Below, one piece after another: positions 24,101-36,100 of a DNA stretch of 64,000 bases. A model generated the notes under the pieces. That model was given only the letters and a program-made list of their open reading frames with translations, ran no database searches and had not been told where the DNA came from. The translations under genes and the position numbers were made by a program. The first letter of the stretch is position 1. Each line of letters opens with the position of its first letter. This stretch comes from Thamnaconus septentrionalis (Eukaryota > Chordata > Actinopteri > Tetraodontiformes > Monacanthidae), in NCBI GenBank assembly GCA_009823395.1, contig CM020501.1:11832361-11896360 (forward strand), in the 5' to 3' direction.

Positions 24101-27100
24101 GTGGGTTTTGGTCCATCTCCTCGACTCTTCATGAAAGAAAAAGTTTACGAAAAGAGGCAAAACAGGCCAAAATACAAGTGAAATAACTCCGCACCTAGCA
24201 TGTCAGGCGCCCAATGTTAGAGCCGCGCGAGAATGTCGGAAACGACAGAGACTGAGGCCGCGCAGCGATATATTCGTTATATTTTTTGACCAGCATAGTG
24301 GAAATTTGGAATGGCTGACGAGCAAACACTTTTACACCAGTAGAAATTTTTGGACGCCTGTAGAGGCGCTAGATAATGAGCGTTTTGGCTTCTACTCTTC
24401 ATTTTATAAAATTTTCGCCAGTTCTGGCGTTAGGTGCCAAATTTGGTGACTTTTATGTATATGATGAGGGGGCCAAAATACCTGGGGTTCAAGGCAGGCC
24501 CGGAGTATAATAATAATAATAATTAAAGCTGCAAGCAGCGTTTGAGGACTGAGCAGCGTGTGGCGTGCGACCCCCAGCAGCCCAAGATGACCCACGACCC
24601 TGCCAGCCTGCAATTGCCCCGGCCTCTGCAGGCGCCTGCAATTGACCCCGTACTCTGCAGCGCCACATCTGTTGAAAAGAAGTCTATACAATGATGCAGA
24701 TTTTCAAATTTTTCTTTTTTTTTTTTGGAAGATGTTGTCAAATCTAAATTATAGGCCTTAATGAGACAAACACGGGTGTTTGAATGACGCTGTTGACTTC
24801 CAAAGGAAACTGCAGCTATTTTTGTTGTGTTCAGAAAAGGGAGAAAGGTCTATCATCATAAGCCTATGTATGGAAATGATGCAGATTTTTCCCGTTTTTA
24901 TTTTGTTGGTTTGTCTTTGGTGAGGCTGCAAATTAAATTATAGGTTTGATGAGAAAACCCCCGGTGGAACGTCTGTAGCACTTTTGAAAGGAACTAGCCT
25001 TTCAGAATGCCTTTGTAAAGGAAGAAAGGACAGGCTGAGGGCTCCCAACCTATGAAGGTACCGTAGTCCGTTAGGCTTTGGGTGGAATCTAACTCGTCCG
25101 TCGGCTACAGGAAAATATTTACTTCTTTTGCTAAAGTTCTTCTCTAGTATAGGACCGGGGTGTGAGAACGGTTAGGCGGGGGTGAAAATAAATTCGGGTT
25201 TTTTGCAGGCGATCTCAAAAACTCGAAATTTTAACTTCCTGTTTTTAGGAAAAGTTAGGCGTCGGGACTGATGAGCAAACGGGGATATTTGTTGCATAAT
25301 GTCCGATGTTCCTAAGGGCGTGGGTTTTGTTATTTTTCAGGTGGTTTTTTTGGATTTTGGCATTTTGACATGCATGATTTAAAGGGCGTAAAGACGGTGA
25401 AATCCACCTTTTTTATTATTTGAAGTCCAGTCTTTGTAAAATTTGAAATTCAGCTTCACTTTTTGAGCTTGCTTTGATTTCAAAAAAATAACTAACTGGT
25501 TTGTGGGGGTCAAAGGTCATCATTCAAAAGGCATCCAACGGTGGGTTTTGCCCATGTCTTTCGACCTTTAGAAAAGGGGCAAGGCATTTTAATTTTGGGG
25601 GATTTTTCGTTTTGGCAATTTTAAGTCTGAATTTGGGGGCCTTGCAAAGGGCGGGAAAATTTCTTTTTTTTAATTTTTGGAAGAAGGCCACTTTCAATTG
25701 ATTTTAAGCCCGTGGGGCCCGCTTTGATTTTGCCTTTTCTATTTATAAAAGTGGGTAGTGATTGGTTTTGTGTGGGGTCAAAGGTCATCATATAAAAAAA
25801 AATTGCCGCGCTGGGTTTTGGTCCCAAGGAAGGGCCAAAAAAAGGGTTTTTAAGGGCGTCTTTGCCCAAACTTTCCAAAAGCCCCCCCCCAAAAAACTGG
25901 GGGGTTTTCCCCCAAAAAAGTTAAATTAAAATTAAATTAAATTTTAAAGTGTGGGTTTTGGGCCTTTATGCCATTTCTTCATAAAGGGGAGTTTAAAAAT
26001 GTTTTTCCTTTTGTTTTCCCAAAAAATTGGGAAAAAAATTTTTAATACCCTAAGGCCCGGGGGGTTTTAAAACTTTTAGGGGGTTTTGTTAAAAAATTTT
26101 TGGTCACTGCATTTTTTTGGGTTTATTTAAAAAAAAAAGGAAATATTTTTGGAAGAAATTATGAAGGGGGCTGGTTTATAAATAAGGTTTTCCCCGGGGG
26201 GTTTTAGGGGGGAAAAAGGGGTTTAAAACCCTTTGGGGGAAAAAAAGGGAAAAACTTTCCCAAAGGGTTTAAATTGTTAAAAGACAAAGCCGCCCCGGAA
26301 CCCCTTTTTTTTTAGGGTAAAAAGTGGGTTTTAAAAAAGGACACCGGGAAACCCAAAAAAGGTTTTAAAAAAAAAGGGGTTTTTCCCAGGGAAGAAAACT
26401 TTAACCTCGGCCTCAAGAAAAAGGGTTTTTAAAACCCCACCCCAAAATTTGGGTCCCAAAATTAAGTTTAAAGCCCCGCCCCGGGGGTTTAGGAAAAAAG
26501 AAAAAGGAAGCCTGGGCCCTTTTGGCCCGGGAAAATAAGAAACTTTAAATTTTGAAATTTTAGTTTTGGGGGGAAACAAATTTTGGGAAAAGGGAAAAAG
26601 TTTAGGAAAAAGGGCGGGTTAAAAGCCCCCGGGGGTTTTTTCCCAAAACACCCCTTTTCGGGGAAAATTGGGTAATTTTGGGCTTGGGGGAAAAGGGGTT
26701 TTTTTTTTGGTTTTTAATAAACCGATTTTTAAATGGTTTGGCCCAATGGGTTAAAAATGTTTTTTGGGTTTAAAAAAAGAATTTCCCCGGGGGCCCGGTT
26801 TTATTTTTTATTTAAAGGGGGAAATTTTTCCCTTGGTTTGGCTTAGGGGTTGGGGGGCCTTCCCTTTTTTTTTGTTCTTTGTAAGGGGGTTTGATTTTTT
26901 TAAATTTTTCCCCCCGGGGGCGGCGATGGATTTTTGGGCCCCCACTTTGGGGAAAATCTCCGGTCCCAAAAAGGGGGTTTAAATTTTTTAAAAAAAAAAA
27001 CGGGCCCCGGGGGCCCATTTGGACCCCAGGGGGCCCAAAAATTGGGGCATTTTGTAGGGGTTTGGCCAAAATTTTGGAAATTTTTTTTAAAAAGAAAAAA

Positions 27101-30100
27101 GAAAGCTTTGTTTCCCCGCGGGGCCCAAAAAATTATGCTTTTTTAAAGGGTTTATTTTCCCTTTGTCTTTAAATTAAATGTTTGGTTAGGCGGCTGGGGT
27201 TTTCATTTTTAAACCTTTAAAAAACCCCTAGGGCAGAGTTTGGCCCTTTGTTTTTGGGACCCCTGGGGCAAAGGAAATTTCCTTTTTTTTTTTATTGAAA
27301 TTTCTTTGTTAAAGGGGGAGCAGTTAAAAAAAAAAAATTAAATAAATAAAACAATGGCGAAAGGGAGCCCGGGGACTGGCCCTCACCCACAGGGAAAAAA
27401 TTGGTTTTTGACTTTAAGGGTTTGGATTTATTGGGTTTTTTAAGTTTCTTGGGCCCAAAAGGAAAAATTTTTTTGCTTTTGGAAAAAAATTTCCTTCCTT
27501 TGAAAGATTGGACAATTTTGCCCAGGGGGCCCCGAAAGGGAAAACGGGGGGTTTTTCCCCTGGCTTTTGGCCTGTTTTAAATTTTAAGCCCCGGCCCCCA
27601 AATTACCCGGGGTTTTTTGGGGCCAGTTTTTAAGGTTTTCCTTCTTTTAAAAAAATTCAAGGGTCCTAATTTTATTGGGTAGGTTTTTTTTGGGGGTTTG
27701 GCGGGGGGTTAACAGTTTAAAAAAAATTTTAAAACGGGGATTGGGAGAATTTGGTGCCCCGAATTTATTTTAAAAACAGTGGTAAAAATTTTGGGGGGCT
27801 CCAAAGGAAGGTTTTTCCCCTTTTTGCCCATTGGGAAAAAAAAATGTTGGGCCCTTTAGGGACCCATTGAAAAATTTTTTTAAAATTTTAAAAACCCAAG
27901 TTTTGGTTTGAAAACGTGGACAAATTTGGGTTGAAATGGGTTTTGTTTTTCCCGTAGGGGAACAATTCGGGCCCTTGGAAGGGTTTTTTTTTTCCAAAAT
28001 GGAACTTTCCCTTTGTTTCCCAAATTAACCTTTTTTTCCTTTTCCCCCTGGGAATTTTATTTTCATTTTTTTTGGGTTTGAAAATTTAGGGTTAAATTTT
28101 TGGGAGTTTTTAAAACCCCCAGTCACAATTTAAAAACCCCTGGGCTCTGGCTTTGCGGAAAGGGGATTAATGTTTTGGGGTTTTAAAAGCGCCGGGAAAA
28201 CCCGGGTTTGGGGCAACGGGCCCCACGGGCCCTGGGGCCCGGGCCCCCATTGGGCCCGGGTTTCTTGGGCCCCAAATTAATTTTTCCTTTGCCTTTAAAT
28301 TTGGTTTTTCCCCGTTTATTTTGGGATTTTTTAAAAAAAAATTAAAAATTTTCGTTTTATTGGAAAGGGGAAAAAAAATTTTGTTAAAAAAAATGTTTTA
28401 ATGGAAATTTCCCCATTTTTTTTAAAGGAAATTTAAATAAAACCAAAATGGGAAGGGGGGGGGCCCCCCCCCCCCGGGGCCCCCCCGGGGCCCGTTAAAA
28501 AAGCCAAAAATGTTTGAAAAGGGAAAGGCCCCAGACTGCCCACCCGGGTTTTAACCCCCCGGGACCCTTTCTCGAAAAGTTTTATTTTTTAAAAAAATTT
28601 TTAATTTTTGTTTTGGGAAAAATTAAGGCCCGGGGAAAACCCTTTTTTGGTTTTTCCCCAAAATTAAATTTTTCCTTGAGGGGGGGGGGTAAAATTTAAA
28701 AGGGGGTTTTGGGCCAAATTTTTTGGGGTTTTTTTTTTGATTTTTTTTTGGAAAGAAGCCTTTTAAAGGGCTTAAAGAAAATTTCAAGCCCGGGTTTGGG
28801 GTTTAAAGGGAAAAGGAAAGGAATGGGGGTTTTTGGGGGGGATTTTAAAGGGTTTAAATTGGTTTTGGGGAACCCGGGTTTTCCCAAAATTTTTCCTTCA
28901 AGGGAGGGGCTTGTTTCCCAAATTTTTTTTGGGGGAATTGGGCTTTTTGGGGAAAAATTTTTTTTTTTCCCGGGGCCATTTTTTTTAAATTTTTTTCCGT
29001 TTTCCCTCCAAAGTTTTAAAGGCCCCGGGTTTGGGAAATTTTTTTTAAAATAAAATTTTTTCAAAACCCTAGGTGCCCTTTTGGGGAAATTTTTTTTTTG
29101 GGGTTTTGGGGAGGGGAAAAAAAAAAATAAACCCTGGGCAAATTTTACTGGGTTCGTTTTTTTAAAAAAAATTGTTCCGGGTTTGGTTTTTGGGTATTTT
29201 AAAAATAAAATTTTTGCTTAGGCCGGGGGGGCCCCCCTTTCAAAAGGGGGCCCCTGGTTTTGCCCCAAAAAGGGGGGTTTAATTTGGGCCAAACGTTTTA
29301 ATTTTAAAAACGCGGGGGGCAAACCCGGGTTCCCCCCCCCTGGGGAAATGCCTTCCCCCCAAACCCTGTTTGGGGGCCTTGTGGTTTTTCTTTTTTAAAA
29401 TTTTTTTGGAAAGGTTGTTTAAATTATAGGCCCAATGAACAAACAGGGGGTGTTTGTAGTCAGACTTCCTAAAGGGTTTTTTTGCGGCAAAAAGGAAAAA
29501 GGGTTTTAAATCTTTGGGGAAAAGTAGGTTTTCATTTTTTATTTGTTGGGTTTTGAAGGGCCGTAAATTTTTAAAATATTTGAAACCCAGGGTGGGTTTA
29601 ACCCCAATTTTGGGTGAGCCATTTCTTATTTTTAAAAAGGGGGGAGGGAAAGGGGCAGTGGGGCCCCTTTTAAAAATTAAAAGGGGCCATTTCCCGGGAG
29701 GGCCCCGGAAAACACTTTTCCAATCCCCGGGGTTCAGGTTTTTCTCCCCTTTTCTGGTTTCACAAAATTTCTTTTCTTTTTAAGGGGTTGGGTTTAAATT
29801 TTGGGGCCCTTTTAGGAAAAGGGGTTTTTTTTTTTTTTCCCGTTTTACTTAAAAAAAAGGGTTTTAAACCTTCCTTTTTTACCCCAAGTTTTTCTTTTGG
29901 TTTTAAAGGGCAAATTAAATTTGTTGAAAAACCGATGTTTTTTCCCCTTTTAAGGGGAGGGATTTTTAAAGGGGTTTTGGGGGGGTTTTTTGGGTTTTGG
30001 GCAGGGGAAAAGCTTTGTTTGGGGTTTGGTTGAAATTAAAGCTCGGGGTTTTTTTGGGGTTTTAAGGAGTTTTTTTTTAAAAAGGGGTTTAAAGTTTTAA

Positions 30101-33100
30101 AAACGGGTAGGTTTTTTTTTTCCGGGGGATTTCCCAAATTCCTTTTTTGGGGCAAAAGGCAAAAAGTTAAGGGCACAAAGAGCGTTTTCCCCCAAATGGT
30201 TTTTTGATTCCTGAGGAGGGCATTTTAATTTTTTTTGGGGTTTTGGGATTTTGGTCTTTTGCTGAAATTTTTGGGCTTTTTCCCCAAATTTTTTTTTTCC
30301 TTTTTATTGGGAAAATTTGAATTTATTAGTTTCAAAGGGGAAAAGGGAAAAATTTTTTTTAACATTGGATGACCTTTGGGGGAAAGGCCACCCAGGGCCC
30401 CGGGGCGCGGGGTTTTTGGCCCCTTTTGCCTTTTAAAGGGAGGGGGCGGGCAAAACGGGGCCCCGGGAAATTCCATTCCCGTTCCCCCTTTCAAGCCCCG
30501 GGCTTCCCGGCCCGAATGGGTTTCTTTTTTGCCCCAAATTTGGAAAATCATTTTTAAAATGAAAAATTTTAAAGGGGGTTTTTTGGAACCCTTTTTTCCA
30601 AAATTTTAGGGGGACCCGGTGGGGAAAGGGAACCCTTTTTATTTTTTGTCAAAAGGGGAAAGGGAATTTAATTATAATGGGGTTGGGGGTTTAGGGTTTT
30701 TTTTTTTTTTTTGGGGCTAAATTGAAAAATTTGGGCCCTTTTTAATGGGGCCCTTTGGGGAAACGCAAAAATTTTTTAAAACAGAAATTTTAAAGGGGAA
30801 AAAAAAGGGGGCCCCAAAAATTCCTTTGGCCAAAACGGGGGAAGACGCCCAAAACCCCTTTCCCCTAAAAAACGCCCCCCTGAGGAAAGACCCCATCTTG
30901 CCTTTTAAAATTCAATTTTCCCCCCGGGGTTTTTTTTTTTTTTTGAAGGGTTTAAAAATTTTTTTTTGGAAAAATTTTTTTTTTAGGCTTAAAACAAAAT
31001 TTTACTTTGTTTTGGTTTAAAAATAAAGGGGAAAAGGGGAGGGGCCTTAAATTTTGGGAAACAATTTTTCCCGGTTTTTGGTTGGTTTTTTTGGTGGTTT
31101 TTAAAACTTTGCCCCTTTTAAATTTTTTTAAAAAAGAGCATTTCCCTTTTGTTGGACCTTAAATTAGCTGTTTAAAACAATTTTTTTTGGTTGGGGGTTA
31201 AAAACTAATTTTAAAAAAAATTTTTGGGAAAGGTGATTTAAAGAAAGCGATTTTTGGCTTTTGGGGGAAAAGGGCCCCAAGGGCCAAGGATTTTTTGTTT
31301 TGTTTTGGGAAATTTGTAAAAATGGTTCACTTTAAACGTTTAAAAGAAAACGGTGAAAATGGGGTTTTTTTTTTTGGGTTTAATATCTTTTGCAAATAAA
31401 TTTAAATTTTCGTGGTTGGTTCCCTTTTTAATGTTCCAAAAAGGGACTTTTGGTTTTTGTGGGGTAAAGGGGTTTGGGTAGGTTTTGGGGGGTTTTGCGG
31501 GGGTTTTGGGCCTTCTTTGGGGCCCCTTTGAGGTTTTTTTACAGGGAAAGAATTTTTGTATTTTATTTGTTTAGGGGTTGTTTGAAAGTTTTTAAGGGGA
31601 AGGGTTTTGCGCGTGGTTTTCCCCATTTTTTTGCCAAGGGCCTAAATTTTTTTTTTGGGTTTGGTTCCAATTTTTGAAATTTGGGGGGGGGTTTTTCAGA
31701 CCCGGGAAAAAAATTTTAAAAAGGCAAACGGCCCAAAACCCCGTGGTCCACCCGGGGGGGCAAAGACGGGGGGCCCCGGCCGGGGTTTTGAATTTTCCCC
31801 CGGGGGTGGGTTTTCAAAAAACCTTTTGGGGGATTTCCCAGGGGGAAAAGGGGTTTTTCCCCAATTTTTCCCCCGGTTTGCCGGGCCCAAATTTTTGAAA
31901 TTTGAAGGGGAATTTTTTCAAAAATTTTTTAAAATTTTAAAGTGCAAAAATTTTTTTATAGGCCCTGGGGAAAACCCGGGGAAAAAAACGCCCGGGGGCC
32001 CCGCCCACCCCCGGGCCCGGGGCCCCCGGGAAGGGAGAGGGGCCCCTCAAGCCCCCGTTTTGGGGCGTTTCCCCTGCCCCAATGGGTGAATTGCCCCAGA
32101 TTGGGTAAATTTTTGGGACCCTCTTTGGGATTTTGAAAAATTTTCCAAATTTTTAAAATTTTTAAGGGTTTTTTTTTTTAAAAAATTTTAAACCCTTTTG
32201 GTTTAAAAAAAATGGTTTGTTTGAAAAGGGATTTTAATTTTAAAAAACCCCAATTTTGGTTAAAGGGAAATTTTTATTTTGTTTTGAAATGGGAAATTTT
32301 AAAATTTTGATGGAAAATTTTTGGTTTGTAAGTGGGCTGGAATTTTAAAAGGCCCTTTACAAAGCTTTTGAAAAAAAAAACCCCCTTTTGGGGAAAATCA
32401 AAAATGGCATTTACCCGGGTTTTAAAATGCCTTAAATTGAAAATTTCAATTTTTTTAAAAGCTTTTCCCGTAAATTCTTAGGCGGGAAAAAACCGTTTTT
32501 AAAAAATTTTTTATTTTTGGGAAAAAAGGTTTCCCGGTAAAGGCTTTGGGGGGTAAAAGGGGAACAAGAGGGAAGGGGGGCTAAAAGGGGGGGGCCGGCC
32601 CAGCTCCCTTTTAAGGGTTAAAGAAGCCATTCCCCGGGAAAATTTGGTATCATTTTAGCTGTTATACAATAGTTAGTTACGGTTGAGGAAGGTTTAAAGG
32701 GGTTTAAAAATTTGGGGGGTAAAAAAATTTTTTTTGGGGGTTAAAAAAATTTTTTCCCCGTTTTGTTGGGGTAAAATTTTGGGGTTTTTTCTTTTCCCGG
32801 GGCCCGGGGGGGGGTTTTGGTTTTTTGATTTTGGGTTTTAAGGCCAAAGGGTTTAAAGGGGGTTTTTTTGGCCTTTTTCTTTTACTTGGGTTTAAGCGGT
32901 CCCAAATCCCGGGGAATTTTTTCTTGACCTTTGGAGTATTTTTAAATAAAAAAAAATTTTTTGGGGTTGGGAGGCAAATTTTGGGGAAGGGTTTTTCCCC
33001 TTTTTTTTTAAAGGGAATGGTTTAAATTTTCGTTTTTTCCAAGGGAATTTGGGCCCTTAAACAAATTTTTTTCCCATTTTTAATTTTTAAAAGGTAGGGC

Positions 33101-36100
33101 AAATGAAAACGGGGGTTTTTTGGCCTTATTTTCCTTAAAGGGCTTCACTTTGGGTTTGGGGTTGGTAAATTTAAATTTGGGGTGGGCGCAAACCCGGGGG
33201 GCCCCGGGCCCCGCCCCCTGGTTTTTTCCGGGCCCAAAAAATTTCTCATTCCGTTTGGGGTAAGGACCCCTTTAAAGTGGGCTTGAAGGGCGACCTTCGT
33301 AGAAGAAAAAAGTTTTGAAAAGGGGCAAAACAGGCAAAATACAAGTGGAAATAACTCACTTCCTGTTTGTCGGGCGCCCAATGTTAGGCGCACGAAATGT
33401 CGGGCTTGACGAGACGAACGCGTGGATATGTTCGTTATATTTTTTTGACCTTCCTAGTGGAAGATAGGCGGCGAACACTTTTTACACCAGTAGAAATTTT
33501 GGACGCCTGTAGGGGGCGCTAGATAGTGGAATTTTTGCTTCTACTCTTCATTTTATAAAATTTTTTACCGGTTCTGACGTTCGTGCCAAATTTGGTGACT
33601 TTTTATGTATGATGAGGGGCCAAATGGGGTTCAAAGACGCGGAAGTATAATAATAATAATAATAATAAACATTACAAATACAATCGAGTCCGCCTTGCGA
33701 AGACCTGCTCTGACATGAGCAGGCCTTCGCTGAGGCTCAGTCCCGAATAAACATTACAAATACAATCGAGTCTTCGCCTTGCGAAGACCTGCTCTGACAT
33801 GAGCAGGCCTTCGCTGAGGCTCAGTCCCGAATAAACATTACAAAAACAATCAAGACTTCGCTTTGCGTAGTCCTGCTCTGATGAGAGCAGGCCTTCGCTG
33901 ATGCTCAGTCCCGAATAAACATTACAAATACAATCGAGTCTTCGCCTTGCGAAGACCTGCTCTGACATGAGCAGGCCTTCGCTGAGGCTCAGTCCCGAAT
34001 AAGTGATTCCCACATGAATAACATCCAGTTAGCTGCTACAACAGGAAAGATTTAGACTGCAGATAAAGTGGCATACATCACTTTTATGGCCGTGTGACAT
34101 TCTAAAATGCATGGGGGAATGTCAGCGTGTTTTAAAAAGTTGACTGATACCACAACTTCTGCCGCGAGAGGCAGTATTCTGTGTAAATATTAGATATATG
34201 CAAAATTAATCGAGGTTAAGATCCATTTAGGCACAAAAGAATGCGGCGAGTCTCTTTGTGAGCTAAATGGAACAGAACCGTGATCAGCAGCACAGGAGCA
34301 GCTGTGCCAACCACACTTCTTCTCACTAAAACGGCTGCTGTGAAAGAGAAATAGGTAGAAAAAAAAAAACAGCGGCAAAAAGCTGAGTCTTCTCTGTAGG
34401 TGATGTTAATGTTTGATACTAGTTTTGTTAAATACACTGATGAGGAACATCATGTTTCCCTTCTTTTAATGCACCCTGCACAAGCCGGCACAGCCAACCT
34501 GAGAGAAAAATTGAGTTGGGCAATTAGATGAGTTACTCCTGGTAGTGACCGCAGAAATAAGAGTCTTCTGCTCATATGAAAAACTAACTGCTGACAAAAA
34601 TGAGCAGTTTGTCTTTGACCTGAGACGATTACAAGCCTGAGCTGCAGGGGTGCAATCTAAAAAAGGCCCGTCAGAAGTGAAACCACATACACAAATAAGG
34701 ACATGGGGAAGGTTGTTAAGAGGCTTTGTGTTACAGCAGCACGAGCGGCGCTCTGCCTTCGGCCAGGTCTGCTGCAAACCATTACACACGGCCCTCCTCC
34801 TGGGTGACAAATTATCAAAACCTTGGCCTTTTCCAAAGCAGCTCGTAACTTAATGCCCTTTGGTGAGGGCACCGGCCGTTTTGACTCGCTGCTGCCTCAC
34901 ACAAGGGAATAGTGCCTAATTGTGTTGCTTTGCATTTCGTTATGAGAAATTCCCATGTGAGTTACATTCTGCATTAAATGAGTCCTTTATTGCCAAAGAC
35001 TGTTGAAGTCGGGAACAACAGTTGTGACCTTTATTCACGTTCGTTCTGCAATTTAATCATTTTACAACACAGCCATTATCAATTATTGATATGGTGCACG
35101 TTGAGTTTGTAGGAGAGATACTACAGCAAAGTCACTTTATTTTGGGTGTGAAAAACATTTTTTTTATCTCTCCTACTGAACACTAACCAACTGACTTCGG
35201 TTTGGCAAAACAGTCGTTATTTTATGGCTGATAAGTTGCAACTCTTGCAACTCGGGAACCCATAAATGCTGCAAATTTTTCAAATATTAGAATTAATTCA
35301 TGAAAGCAATCTTTTTGAAGACGGTTCACAGTGAAACAGCAGCATCTAGACGTCTTTGACCTCTTCGCTAGAGACGTTCAAATCAAGTCGAAACAGAAAC
35401 ATCTTTCACTTCCTTTTGCCTCAGAGATCAACTTCACTTTCTCTCAAGCCAAAAGACGTGCAGGCCAAAAAAACAGAATCATGAGACGTGGTGGCTAAAT
35501 TAAACATTCCTTCTTGTTCTCTTGAGCCATAAAATGAATCAAGTGTGGAATAATTTGGTTTCATGGTCACTCTGAATTTTCTTCATGAAAAGAATGGCAG
35601 AGGGCTTGCTCTTGCGCGACAAAGTTCAGCTGCAGATTCCCCAAAATGTTTGTGCAAGCATGAAAGGCAATTATGTAATTAGCGTTTCCTACATTTCTTT
35701 TCCACTTGCAATCTTCAGCCACATCTTCAGGCGAAGTTATCACTCAGAACAGTGAACAGGAGGTTCCCAAAGGAAAAAAGGTGCTTTCTGAAAACGACTA
35801 AAACTACTGAGCACACATTGTACTGCATGTGTGTATTTGTTTTTAGCTGAAACAACATTGATTCTGGTGCAAGGCAATACATTCGATACGGAATGTTCCG
35901 TAGTGGGGCAGCAGCGACATTCTTAACCCTGATCACTCTCTTGTCTCAGAGTGCATGATGGGAAAAAGGGGGCAGACTGCCTTACTTGGACATCCTGGCT
36001 GTTTGTTCAGAAATCTGCCCTTCCTGACGTCTGTGTCCCGCCATCTTATTTTGACTGTGTTTAAATTTAGTCGGTGGAGTTGGGCTGAGTGACGTAGACC

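Larger units (their letters stand above)
22468..24525 (+). repeat. array unit 5
   Basis: About 2.06 kb. Module order is intact but many short deletions and substitutions are present. Confidence 0.8.
10090..33997 (+). repeat. complex tandem repeat array (overall extent)
   Basis: Heads sharing the core CTGCAAGCAGCG recur at about 13,685, 15,737, 17,718, 20,010, 22,471 and 24,529, i.e. every 2.0-2.5 kb in the same orientation, with a diverged head at 11,206. Between heads the order of internal modules is constant: C-rich minisatellite, a TGATGCAGATTTTTCA block, a CTAGCTCCGCTTTTGGAAGC block, several modules around ACTTCCGGTTTGT and GACCTTCCTAG, then (TAA)n. I know similar heads and tails from fish repeat libraries, but I recall no family name and no transposase or reverse transcriptase is visible. 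Confidence 0.9.

Noticed and set aside
28696..32136. Several open frames of 60-144 codons rich in Phe, Gly, Lys and Pro
   Set aside because: They fall in the corrupted homopolymer-stretched consensus, and both strands are open at once. No credible protein.
10090..33997. Possibility that the array is a CRISPR array or an rDNA cluster
   Set aside because: Host is a vertebrate, units are about 2 kb without regular short repeat/spacer structure, and no rRNA-like sequence is seen.
10090..33997. Autonomous transposon or retrovirus within the array
   Set aside because: No reverse transcriptase, transposase, integrase or capsid motifs, no long terminal repeats and no long open frame in any clean unit.
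33672..34013. 114-codon minus-strand frame with a 28-residue repeat ([19 protein letters not shown])
   Set aside because: The hairpin repeat is 84 bp, a multiple of three, so one open frame is simply copied four times. The DNA is explained by the satellite.
34190..34810. Minus-strand frames at the right end of tmem131l intron 4
   Set aside because: No family match, no need for another exon (exons 4 and 5 join in phase), and no consistent splice signals.
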